Shown: positions 1-6,271, counted from the first letter of the stretch. The stretch: 7,416 bases of DNA from Actinomycetes bacterium (GCA_021821705.1 JAKACE010000085.1:1-7416), one strand, 5' to 3'. Program-made: numbers and translations. Notes: generated from the sequence alone by a model not told the origin.

Positions 1-1364
1 AAGACGAACTCCTCCCCGCCATAGCGCACCACGAACTGGCCGGTACGGGCGTCGGCGGCCAGCACCTGCCCGACGGCGCGCAGCACGTGGTCGCCGAGCT
101 CGTGCCCGAAGGTGTCGTTGATCTCCTTGAAGTGGTCGATATCGGCCATGAGCAGGCACACGTCGGCCTCGATGGCGGCCAGCTCCGACAGGGACCGCTC
201 GAGCAGCCGGCGGTTGCCTGTACGGGTGAGAGCGTCCTCCTCCGCCGAGCGGATCGCCGCCGCCGTCTGGGCCTCGAGGGCCTTGCGCTCGTACTCGAGC
301 GCGGCCCTGGCCCACACCTGCTCGACCAGCTGGGCCGTCCGGCCCCGGTACACGGCCCACATCCGCCGCTTCAGCTCGAGGGCACCGGCCAGTGCCTGGG
401 CCATGGCACCGGTGTCGTGCAGGGCTCCCACCAGCTCGTCGAGCGCATGCATGGCGTGGTGCGGGTCGTCGCCGGGGTCGGCCAGGTCGAGGGCACGGTG
501 AGCGGCTGCCACCGCCTCGTCGGGGCAACCCAGCGCCCTGAGGGCGCGGGCCTCGGCCAACGCCAGCGCCGAGGCGGACATGGCCCAGATCGCCTCGCCG
601 GCTTGCCCGGCGGTCGTCCTGAGCAGCTCGAGCGCCTCGGCCGGGCGTCCGTCCTCGATCAGCAGCTCGGCTTGGAGCCGTTGCACACCCAGGCGGCGCA
701 GTGTCTGCTCGGAGCCCTCGGCCAGCATCCGCTCGACAACTGCGGTGGCGTGGCGCAGACGGTCCCGGCCCGAGGAGGACTTCCTGCCATCACCCCAGCC
801 GGCGGCGCGCTCCTGGCGCACAGCCAACAACAGAGCGTCGGCCAGGTTGTGCAGCTGCCGCATGACCTGCCACTCGTCGCCTACCCGCTCGGCGGCCACG
901 AGCGCCAGTTCCAGCTGCTCGACGGCGCGGTCGTAGTCGAGGAACGCATTACAGAACACGGCCAGGCGGTTGCCCACCTCGGCCTCGAGGCGCGGGTCGC
1001 CCAGGGTGCACACCCCGGCGATGGACTTGGTGGCCAACTCGACAGCCAGTGAGAGATCCCCCTGCCTGGATGCCAAGGCGGCAGCCAGGCTGGCGGCGTC
1101 GAGGGCCGGGCCGGCCTGGCCCAACTGCTCGAACAACTCCATGGCGGCCAGGGCGTCAGCCAGGCTCTCACCTCCGTTCAGCTGGTTCGAGCCGGCCTGG
1201 GCGCGGCACATGAGCAGAGCGGCACGCTCGGCCGGGCCGGCAGCATGCCCCAAGGCCAGGTGTATGTCCCGGCGGAGGGCGGCGCGCTCCGCCTCCCCCG
1301 AAACGGAGCGGACGCGCGCCAGCAGTGCCTCGGCGTCGCCACATTGACCGGGGGCGGGGCTCAC
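1..1364 (-). CDS. TPR-like/GGDEF diguanylate cyclase, C-terminus cut by window edge
   Basis: One uninterrupted minus-strand frame of 454 codons enters from position 1364 and is still open at position 1. The C-terminal part is a GGDEF domain starting near residue 377 (DALTRTGNRR). It has the metal-binding and fold motif MADIDHFKEIND at 406-417 and YGGEEF at 448-453. By alignment with PleD, Asp408 and Glu451 are the metal ligands, and Asn416 and Asp425 contact the base, so synthesis of c-di-GMP from two GTP is expected. Residues about 30-330 are Ala/Leu-rich paired helices resembling TPR repeats (for example 140-180 and 225-300). A helical linker with YERKALEAQ follows at 340-376. No membrane segment or signal peptide is seen, so it is probably cytosolic. 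The start is taken as GTG at 1364 because an in-frame TAG lies three codons upstream; the ribosome site is weak. It follows polA by 90 bases on the same strand. About 80 C-terminal residues are probably missing. Confidence 0.9.
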   Translation of the reverse strand, partial: MSPAPGQCGDAEALLARVRSVSGEAERAALRRDIHLALGHAAGPAERAALLMCRAQAGSNQLNGGESLADALAAMELFEQLGQAGPALDAASLAAALASRQGDLSLAVELATKSIAGVCTLGDPRLEAEVGNRLAVFCNAFLDYDRAVEQLELALVAAERVGDEWQVMRQLHNLADALLLAVRQERAAGWGDGRKSSSGRDRLRHATAVVERMLAEGSEQTLRRLGVQRLQAELLIEDGRPAEALELLRTTAGQAGEAIWAMSASALALAEARALRALGCPDEAVAAAHRALDLADPGDDPHHAMHALDELVGALHDTGAMAQALAGALELKRRMWAVYRGRTAQLVEQVWARAALEYERKALEAQTAAAIRSAEEDALTRTGNRRLLERSLSELAAIEADVCLLMADIDHFKEINDTFGHELGDHVLRAVGQVLAADARTGQFVVRYGGEEFV

Positions 1365-1454
1365 ACTCGTCTATCGGCCTCTAGCGGGCCGGGAGTTAAA
1401 GGGCCGTACAAGGCGGTGCCGGCCGGCCGGGGCAGGTGGGACTGGCACTGCACG
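1365..1454 (-). other. polA-cyclase intergenic gap with GC palindrome
   Basis: This 90-base gap separates the polA stop from the cyclase start. A perfect 12-bp palindrome, CCGGCCGGCCGG, lies at 1419-1430, flanked by TGCC and GGCA. It could form a hairpin at the end of the polA message, but no T-run follows on the minus strand, so a terminator call is weak. No convincing promoter for the cyclase is visible, and read-through from polA is possible. Confidence 0.3.
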
Positions 1455-4166
1455 TCACGCCTTGGCCTCCGCCCAGCTCTCACCCCAGGAGAGGTTGACC
1501 TCCAAGGGGACGCTGAGATCGGCGGCCCCGTGCATGGCGTCCAGAGTGACCGCCGTCGCCTCGTCGCGCTCCGAGGGGGGCACCTCCAGGATGACTTCGT
1601 CGTGCACCTGCAGGACGAGGCGGCTGCGCATGCCCCGTGCCTCGAGAGCGGCATCCAGCTTGACCAGAGCGACCTTGAAGATGTCGGCCGCCAAGCCCTG
1701 GATCCCGGCGTTCATGGCCTGGCGCTCGCCGGCCATACGGACGCTGTACTGGCTCGAGGAGAGCTCGGGGATGAGGCGGCGCCGACCGAACAGCGTCTCC
1801 GTGTAGCCCTTGTCGCGCGCTTCGGCGACGACCTTGTCCATGTAGGAGCGGACGTTGGGGAAGCTCTCGAAATAGGCCTCGAGGATCTGGGCCGCCTCCA
1901 CCCGGGCGATCCCGAGCCGCTGGGCCAGCCCGTAGGCCTCCATGCCGTAGGCGAGCCCGTAGGAGACCATCTTGGCCTTGGAACGCATGGCGATGGTGAC
2001 ATCGGCCGGGGCCACGTCGAAGATGCGGGCGGCGGTCATGCGGTGGATGTCCGAGCCGTTGCGGAACGCCTCCACCAGCCCGGGGTCCTGGGCCAGGTGG
2101 GCGATCACCCTCAGCTCGATCTGGTTGTAGTCGGCCACGAGGAAGCTGGTGCCCGGCTCCGGCACGAACACGCGCCGCAGCTGGCGGCCCTCGTCGGTGC
2201 GCACCGGGATGTTGTGCAGGTTGGGGGCGTCCGAGGACAACCGGCCGGTCCTCGCCACCGTCTGGTTGAAAGTGGCGTGGACGCGGCCGTCGGGGCCCAC
2301 CTCGGCCATCAGTGCATCGGTGTAGGTGGAGCGCAGCTTCTCCACCTCGCGGTAGCGCAGCACGGCCGGCACGATCGGGTGCTCATCGCGCAGCTTCTCG
2401 AGGGTCTGGCTGTCGGTCGAGTTGCGACCGGTGCGGGTCTTCTTGGCCGGCACCAGGCCGAGCTTGCCGTAGAGGATCTCCCCGAGCTGCTGGGGTGAAT
2501 TGACCAGAAAGCTGGTGCCTGCGAGGTCCTGCACGGTGCGCTCAAGGGCGCGGGCCTCGTCCGCCAGCTCCCGGCCGAGGCGGGCCAGCTCGACGGTGTC
2601 CACCCGGACGCCGGCCAGCTCCATGCGGGCCAGTACCCGGACCAGCGGCCGCTCGACCTGGTCGTAGAGGGCTGACATGCCCCTGGCATCCAAGGCGCTG
2701 GAAAGAGGTGCCACCAGCCGGGCCACGGCCGCGGCCCGGTGGGCGGCGATGTCGCCTGGCGCCGGTGACGAGCCGGACAGGTCCAGCTGCCCGTCAGGGG
2801 TCGTACCAGGCGGGGCCAGGGCCACCCCGGCGTAGCGCCCCGCCAGGTCCTCGAGCACGTACTTGTCGCCTGCCGGGTCGACCAGGTAGGCGGCAACGGA
2901 CGTGTCCAGCTGCACCTGGGTGAAGTCCACCCCCAGCAGGGCCAGGCCTCGCACGAGGGCCTTGGCGTCGTGCGCAGACACGTGGGCGCCCCCCGGCCCG
3001 AACAGCCGCACGAGCGCGGCCCGGGCCCCCGGCCGGCAGAGCAGGCCCGGCCCGGCCCAGTGAGCCCTCATTGTCTCGGGCGCCTGGCCGTCCGGCACCG
3101 CCACCAGGGCCAGGCCCTGGAGCGCCGAGCGTCCTTCGGGGCCTTCCCAGGCACCTGCGACCGCCAGCTGGGCGCCCTCGCCCGCCCAGCGCTCGGCGAG
3201 GGTGGCGAGCTCGTCCTGTGTGACGATCTCGCTCACCACCACGGCCAACGCCTCCACCGGAGCGGCCTGACGCCCGGCCTCCACGCCCCTGGCCGCCCCG
3301 GTCGCATCGACGAAGCGGTCCCAAAGGGTGCGGAACTCCAGGAAATCGAACAACCGGCGCAGCTCGGTCAGGTCCCAACCGCCAAGCTCGGCCTGGGCCA
3401 GGTCCACCTCTAGGGGAAGGTCGCGCACCAGTGGCGTGGCCGTGGCATTGCTGCGCACGACTGCCTCACCCGAGCTCAGCGACTCCCTGAGCTTGGGCGT
3501 CAGCTCGTCCAGGTGAGCGAAGATGCCGTCGATGCCCCCGTAGGCGTTGACGAGCTTGGCCGCGGTCTTCTCCCCCACCCCCGGCACTCCCGGCAGGTTG
3601 TCCGATGGGTCACCCCTCAGTGCGGCGAACTCGGCGTACTGGCGCGGCGTCACGCTCGTACGGGCGACGATGCCCGCCTCGTCGTACAAGACGTAGTCGG
3701 ACACACCGCGCCGGTTGTAGAGGACCCGTATGTGGGGGTCCTCCACCAGCTGGTAGGTGTCCCGGTCCCCGGTGACGACCATGACGTCGTCGCCGGCGGC
3801 GGCCGCATTGGTGGCCAGCGTCGCCAGCACGTCGTCGGCCTCGAAGCCGGGCGCTTCGACCACGGGCACGCGCATGGCTTCGACGACCTGGCGGACCAGG
3901 CCCATCTGCTGGCGCAGGATGTCGGGGGCCTCCGAGCGTGTCGCCTTGTAACCCGCCACCAGCTTGTGGCGAAAGGTGGGCTCGGGCCTGTCGAAGGCCA
4001 CTACGAGCATGTCCGGCCGGTGGTCCTTCAACAGGTTGACGAGCATGGACGTGAAACCGAAGACGGCGTTCGTCACTTGCCCCGAGGCCGTGGCCATGTC
4101 GCTCGGCAGGGCGAAGAAGGCGCGATAGGTGAGCGAGTTGCCGTCCAGGAGCATCAGCAGGGCCAC
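1455..4166 (-). CDS. polA: DNA polymerase I (5' nuclease and polymerase, degenerate proofreading domain)
   Basis: This 903-residue protein has the full length of the family. It removes RNA primers and flaps and fills gaps in lagging-strand synthesis and excision repair. The 5' nuclease domain (about 1-290) keeps its acidic residues: Asp8, Asp59, Glu109/Asp111/Asp112, Asp134/Asp136 and Asp186/Asp189 in GDPSDNLPGVPGVGEKTA. The middle region (about 305-490) has no Asp-x-Glu ExoI motif where the 3'-5' exonuclease site should be, so proofreading is probably lost, as known for Taq and mycobacterial enzymes. The polymerase domain (about 500-903) has motif A DYNQIELR at 679-686, motif B Arg728/Lys732/Tyr736/Tyr740, and motif C QVHDE at 853-857. 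The start is GTG at 4166, directly after an in-frame TAG; ATG at 4154 (residue 5) is an alternative. No good Shine-Dalgarno sequence is seen. It is divergent from the DtxR-family gene. Confidence 0.97.
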   Translation of the reverse strand: MALLMLLDGNSLTYRAFFALPSDMATASGQVTNAVFGFTSMLVNLLKDHRPDMLVVAFDRPEPTFRHKLVAGYKATRSEAPDILRQQMGLVRQVVEAMRVPVVEAPGFEADDVLATLATNAAAAGDDVMVVTGDRDTYQLVEDPHIRVLYNRRGVSDYVLYDEAGIVARTSVTPRQYAEFAALRGDPSDNLPGVPGVGEKTAAKLVNAYGGIDGIFAHLDELTPKLRESLSSGEAVVRSNATATPLVRDLPLEVDLAQAELGGWDLTELRRLFDFLEFRTLWDRFVDATGAARGVEAGRQAAPVEALAVVVSEIVTQDELATLAERWAGEGAQLAVAGAWEGPEGRSALQGLALVAVPDGQAPETMRAHWAGPGLLCRPGARAALVRLFGPGGAHVSAHDAKALVRGLALLGVDFTQVQLDTSVAAYLVDPAGDKYVLEDLAGRYAGVALAPPGTTPDGQLDLSGSSPAPGDIAAHRAAAVARLVAPLSSALDARGMSALYDQVERPLVRVLARMELAGVRVDTVELARLGRELADEARALERTVQDLAGTSFLVNSPQQLGEILYGKLGLVPAKKTRTGRNSTDSQTLEKLRDEHPIVPAVLRYREVEKLRSTYTDALMAEVGPDGRVHATFNQTVARTGRLSSDAPNLHNIPVRTDEGRQLRRVFVPEPGTSFLVADYNQIELRVIAHLAQDPGLVEAFRNGSDIHRMTAARIFDVAPADVTIAMRSKAKMVSYGLAYGMEAYGLAQRLGIARVEAAQILEAYFESFPNVRSYMDKVVAEARDKGYTETLFGRRRLIPELSSSQYSVRMAGERQAMNAGIQGLAADIFKVALVKLDAALEARGMRSRLVLQVHDEVILEVPPSERDEATAVTLDAMHGAADLSVPLEVNLSWGESWAEAKA

Positions 4167-4206
4167 TGCCTAGAGTCTGCCACCGGGCACGGTCCGTCCG
4201 GCAGCC

Positions 4207-4223
4207 CGCCACGCAGGGTGGCG
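4207..4223 (+). other. Hairpin in polA/dtxR-family divergent region
   Basis: CGCCAC (4207-4212) and GTGGCG (4218-4223) form a perfect 6-bp stem around the 5-base loop GCAGG. CTTT follows on the plus strand. The T-run is too short for a confident terminator. It lies 41 bases upstream of the polA start, so in a polA transcript with a long leader it would fall in the 5' UTR. Confidence 0.35.
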
Positions 4224-4273
4224 CTTTGACGGGGCTCCGAAGCCTGTCACCTCCAACGGCAGCGAACAGGCCG

Positions 4274-4294
4274 GGCCAGGTGCCTGTGCTGGCC
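4274..4294 (+). other. Hairpin competing with the 4291-4322 terminator
   Basis: GGCCAG (4274-4279) and CTGGCC (4289-4294) are perfect 6-bp complements around a 9-base loop. The right arm shares GGCC at 4291-4294 with the left arm of the terminator that follows, so the two structures cannot form together. This resembles an anti-terminator/terminator pair, but no ligand-binding or leader-peptide element was recognised. Confidence 0.4.
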
Positions 4295-4322
4295 TCTCAC
4301 CAAGCTGGTGAAGGGGCCTTTT
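4291..4322 (+). terminator. Intrinsic terminator on the plus strand with no assigned upstream gene
   Basis: The inner stem TCACCA (4297-4302)/TGGTGA (4306-4311) closes on a 3-base loop. With A4312 bulged, GGCCTC (4291-4296) pairs with GGGGCC (4313-4318), including one G-T wobble. TTTT follows at 4319-4322. A 12-bp stem plus T-run is the classical Rho-independent form and is unusual in this GC-rich window. It points along the plus strand, but the sequence before it is the antiparallel 5' end of polA. It must therefore end an antisense or small RNA, or act as an attenuator in a long leader of the DtxR-family gene. Confidence 0.7.
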
Positions 4323-4348
4323 CGTGACGGTCGGTGAGGGGGACCCAA

Positions 4349-4369
4349 TAGGGGCGTTCGCCCCCCCTA
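4349..4369. repeat. Inverted repeat TAGGGG/CCCCTA upstream of the DtxR-family gene
   Basis: Perfect 6-bp arms lie at 4349-4354 and 4364-4369, with a 9-base centre. An alternative tighter hairpin is GGGGC-GTTC-GCCCC. AAAA follows on the plus strand, so a minus-strand transcript would have T-rich sequence before rather than after the stem; it does not work as a terminator in either direction. It lies 20 bp upstream of the proposed -35 and could be a protein-binding site. Confidence 0.4.
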
Positions 4370-4388
4370 AAACGAGCACAACGCCCGT

Positions 4389-4417
4389 GCGACACGAGAG
4401 GCTCCGAGAGTTAAGTT
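4389..4417 (+). promoter_or_regulatory. Putative promoter of a leaderless transcript for the DtxR-family gene
   Basis: A -10-like hexamer TAAGTT (4412-4417) matches the actinobacterial TANNNT pattern. It lies 17 bp downstream of GCGACA (4389-4394, 4 of 6 matches to TTGACA). Six bases separate it from ATG 4424, which puts the expected transcription start at or next to the A of ATG. No Shine-Dalgarno sequence sits at a useful distance; GAGAG ends 13 bases upstream. Confidence 0.5.
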
Positions 4418-4423
4418 CACCAC

Positions 4424-5119
4424 ATGCCAATGAACGGAGACCGCCCCGGAGCCCACCCTCCCAACGAACAGTACCTCGAGGCGATCTTCAACCTCGAGGA
4501 AGAGGGTAATCAGGTCATCCAGGCCCGCCTGGCCGAGCGGGTGGGGCATTCGGCCCCCACCGTCTCGGAGATGGTACACAGACTGAAGGAAGCCGGCTAT
4601 ATCCAGGTCCACGGGCGCACCCTGGCCCTCACGACCACCGGGCGTGAGCTGGCCACAAGTGTGATCCGCAAGCACCGCCTGGCCGAGCGCCTGCTCACCG
4701 ATGTCATCGGCCTGCCCTGGCACAAGGTGCACGCAGAGGCCGACCGCTGGGAGCACGTCATATCCGACGAGGTCGAAGCCCGCCTCGTCGCTATCCTCGG
4801 CAACCCGGCCACATGCCCGCACGGCAACATCGTGCCCGGTTCGGGGCACCTGCCCGAGCCGACCAAGCCACTGGCAGACGCCCGAGTGGGCGACCATGTG
4901 CGGCTGTCGCGCATATCCGAGCTGCTCGAGTTCGACACCGACGCCATGGCCTATCTCGAAGAGCACGGGTTCATACCCGGGTGCGTCGCGACCGTGAGCG
5001 CTCAAGGCCCCGACGGCAGCCTCGTCCTCGAGACCGAGGAAGGGCCCCTAGTCCTCGGAGCCACCTTCGCCCAGCTGCTGTTCTTCGCCGTCCTGGCCAA
5101 GGAACCCGCCGCCGTCTAG
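4424..5119 (+). CDS. DtxR/IdeR-MntR family metal-dependent transcriptional repressor
   Basis: This 231-residue regulator has the three parts of long DtxR proteins: winged helix-turn-helix (about 14-76), metal-binding/dimerisation domain (about 77-145) and C-terminal FeoA/SH3-like domain (about 150-222). RKHRLAERLLTD at 82-93 and RWEHVISDEVE at 108-118 are close to C. diphtheriae DtxR, and CPHGN at 131-135 is typical of SirR/MntR-like long forms. Such proteins bind Fe(II) or Mn(II) and then repress uptake genes. Family ligands present are His84, Glu88, His103, Glu110 and His111. Positions equal to DtxR Met10 and Cys102 are Gln16 and Asp107, and Glu19 matches MntR Glu11, so iron versus manganese cannot be assigned. 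ATG 4424 is favoured by the upstream -10 element; ATG 4430 (residue 3) is possible. GTTCA/TGAAC arms at 4415-4419 and 4431-4435 flank the start and could be an operator, but this is weak. Confidence 0.93.
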   Translation: MPMNGDRPGAHPPNEQYLEAIFNLEEEGNQVIQARLAERVGHSAPTVSEMVHRLKEAGYIQVHGRTLALTTTGRELATSVIRKHRLAERLLTDVIGLPWHKVHAEADRWEHVISDEVEARLVAILGNPATCPHGNIVPGSGHLPEPTKPLADARVGDHVRLSRISELLEFDTDAMAYLEEHGFIPGCVATVSAQGPDGSLVLETEEGPLVLGATFAQLLFFAVLAKEPAAV

Positions 5120-5173
5120 CCACCGGCCCGCTCCCACGGCCCCCAACCCTGTCCAGGCTCACCACCAGCTGGT

Positions 5174-5222
5174 CCAGGCCCATCCCCGACCGGGCCACCG
5201 GCCCTGCTGGGTGTGGGCCTGG
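5174..5222. terminator. Probable bidirectional terminator between converging genes
   Basis: CCAGGCCCA (5174-5182) and TGGGCCTGG (5214-5222) are perfect 9-bp complements. Inside them GGGCC (5192-5196)/GGCCC (5200-5204) forms a second stem. A 10-bp palindrome ACCAGCTGGT (5164-5173) adjoins on the left. The structure sits in the 111-base gap between the ends of the DtxR-family gene and pdtaR, so it can serve both. No T-run is present, which is common for GC-rich actinobacterial terminators. Confidence 0.55.
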
Positions 5223-5230
5223 TCGGCCTC

Positions 5231-5815
5231 TCAGCTGCGCTCGGGCCGCAGTTCCCCGGCTATGACCTTCTCCGCCACCTCTTTCATCGTGCAGCGCTTG
5301 TCCATGGCGGTCCGCTGCACCCAGCGGAAGGCCTCGTTCTCCTTCATGTCGAGGGTGTCCATGAGCACGCCCTTGGCCCTCTCCACCAGCTTCTGACTGG
5401 CCAAGCGCTCCTCCAGGCTCTTGTTCTCGGCCTCGAGGGCTCGCATCTCCTCGAAGCGGCCCATCGCCAGCTCCATGGCGGGCAACAGGTCGTTGCGCTG
5501 GAACGGCTTGACCAGATAGGCCAGGGCCCCGGCCTCCCGTGCCCTGTCTACGAGCTCCCTCTGTGAGAAGGCGGTCAGGACCAGCACCGCGGCCAGGCGC
5601 TCCGAGGTGATCTTGGCAGCCGCGCTGAGGCCGTCCTCGCCGGGCATCTTTATGTCGAGGATGGCCAGGTCCGGGCGGTGCTTGCGGACGAGCTCGACCA
5701 CCTCGTCGCCCCGGCCGGTCTCGCCTACGACCTCGTAGCCCTCCTCTTCGAGGGTCTCCCGCAGATCCAGGCGGATGAGCGCCTCGTCCTCAGCTATGAC
5801 CACCCTTGCGCCCAC
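5231..5815 (-). CDS. pdtaR: PdtaR-type response regulator with ANTAR RNA-binding domain
   Basis: This 194-residue protein has an N-terminal receiver domain (about 3-120) and a C-terminal ANTAR domain (about 130-187). The receiver has Glu9/Asp10, the phospho-acceptor Asp54 in LDIKMP, Thr81 in LTAFSQRELV and Lys103-Pro104. The ANTAR part carries LVERAKGVLM at 143-152 and EAFRWVQRTAMD at 161-172, matching M. tuberculosis PdtaR (Rv1626) closely. ANTAR proteins bind paired small RNA hairpins and prevent transcription termination; phosphorylation by the PdtaS kinase is known to drive this in mycobacteria. No kinase lies in this window, consistent with an unlinked PdtaS. The start is GTG 5815, with GAGG nine bases upstream. 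In M. tuberculosis pdtaR also lies a few genes from polA, which supports orthology. Its 3' end faces the DtxR-family gene. Confidence 0.93.
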   Translation of the reverse strand: MGARVVIAEDEALIRLDLRETLEEEGYEVVGETGRGDEVVELVRKHRPDLAILDIKMPGEDGLSAAAKITSERLAAVLVLTAFSQRELVDRAREAGALAYLVKPFQRNDLLPAMELAMGRFEEMRALEAENKSLEERLASQKLVERAKGVLMDTLDMKENEAFRWVQRTAMDKRCTMKEVAEKVIAGELRPERS

Positions 5816-5823
5816 TGCGCGTT

Positions 5824-5851
5824 ACCTCACCCTCTCGTCGGCCAATGTCAA
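5824..5851 (-). promoter_or_regulatory. Candidate pdtaR promoter
   Basis: Read on the minus strand, a perfect TTGACA lies at 5851-5846. TGAGGT (5829-5824) follows after 16 bp, with T at both ends of the hexamer but not the usual second A. The hexamer ends 8 bases before GTG 5815, so a start close to the codon is possible. The same stretch supplies the GAGG that may act as a ribosome site. The -35 is strong and the -10 weak. Confidence 0.35.
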
Positions 5852-5968
5852 CAGAGTCACCCAACAGCGAGCCCGCAGGCAAACCGGGCCGCATGTGCCC
5901 CGGCGCCGCACCGGCGCGGCTGACGCCCCCAAAGTTACCGCGGGCGGCCTGCGCCTCAGCCCGTTTTG
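5852..5968 (-). other. Intergenic stretch between the coiled-coil gene and pdtaR
   Basis: No gene is seen here. Read on the minus strand it contains GCGGTAACTT (5941-5932), whose TAACTT repeats the -10-like element of the upstream gene. A GC hairpin GCCGC/GCGGC with a 6-base loop follows within 5905-5920, without a T-run. The region could hold a weak terminator for the coiled-coil gene plus a distal promoter giving pdtaR a leader of about 110 bases. Confidence 0.3.
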
Positions 5969-6259
5969 TCAGGTGCCGGGTAGCAGCTTGTCGAGCAGCT
6001 CGTCGACCTCGGCCTCCATGCGCTTGACCTGGTGGGCGAGGTTGTCCCTGGCGGCCCCCATGGCCTGGGCGTGGCGCTGGGCCTCGTTGCTCTCCCGGGC
6101 CGCCAACGGTGTCTCCGACACCAGGGCACGCACCCTGGCACTGTCGGCTGCTTCGGCCAGGGCCCTGTACTGCTCGTCCACCACGGCCAGCTCCTCGCGG
6201 GCGCGGCGCAGTCGCTTGGACAGCTCCATCAGGCGCCGTTCGACCAGGTGCTGGGCCAC
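5969..6259 (-). CDS. Small conserved-looking coiled-coil protein of unknown function
   Basis: This 96-residue protein is highly charged and almost entirely helical. Helix 1 covers about 5-40 (KRLRRAREELAVVDEQYRAL) and helix 2 about 56-92 (QVKRMEAEVDELLDKLL), both with heptad-like Leu/Val/Ala spacing. They are joined by the segment ARVRALVSETPLA at 41-53, suggesting an antiparallel coiled-coil hairpin that may oligomerise. There is no signal peptide, membrane segment, cysteine or catalytic motif. The pattern resembles a small actinobacterial family of hypothetical proteins I cannot name. GTG 6259 is chosen because TAACTT lies exactly six bases upstream, giving a leaderless start like that proposed for the DtxR-family gene. 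It is upstream of pdtaR on the same strand (153-base gap) and divergent from the OmpR-family regulator. Cytosolic location is inferred. No function is assigned. Confidence 0.8.
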   Translation of the reverse strand: MAQHLVERRLMELSKRLRRAREELAVVDEQYRALAEAADSARVRALVSETPLAARESNEAQRHAQAMGAARDNLAHQVKRMEAEVDELLDKLLPGT

Positions 6260-6265
6260 CGGGCC

Positions 6266-6271
6266 AAGTTA
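6266..6271 (-). promoter_or_regulatory. Putative -10 element for the coiled-coil gene, leaderless geometry
   Basis: On the minus strand TAACTT ends six bases before GTG 6259, the same spacing as TAAGTT before the DtxR-family ATG. No clear -35 is found 16-18 bp upstream. There is no Shine-Dalgarno sequence in front of the GTG. Confidence 0.4.

Noticed and set aside
87..1052. Plus-strand open frame of 321 codons
   Set aside because: It is antisense to the cyclase, whose minus frame has an intact GGEEF domain; the plus product is low-complexity and unrecognisable.
1245..2498. Long plus-strand open frame of 417 codons antisense to polA
   Set aside because: It is the GC-rich shadow of the polA and cyclase frames; the opposite strand carries full-length conserved motifs, while this frame gives His/Gly/Val-rich sequence with no domain.
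3513..4229. Plus-strand open frame opposite the PolA 5' nuclease domain
   Set aside because: It is a shadow frame; the minus strand encodes all conserved nuclease acidic residues.
4349..4369. TAGGGG/CCCCTA hairpin as an intrinsic terminator
   Set aside because: Read on the plus strand it is followed by AAAA, and on the minus strand only by TT; neither gives the required T-run after the stem.
4411..4435. IdeR/DtxR box at the DtxR-family start
   Set aside because: TTAAGTTCACC resembles only half of the known TTAGGTTAG-type box, and the second half is missing; the stretch is better explained as a -10 element.
4367..5005. Minus-strand open frame of 212 codons
   Set aside because: It is antisense to the DtxR-family gene and has no motif of its own.
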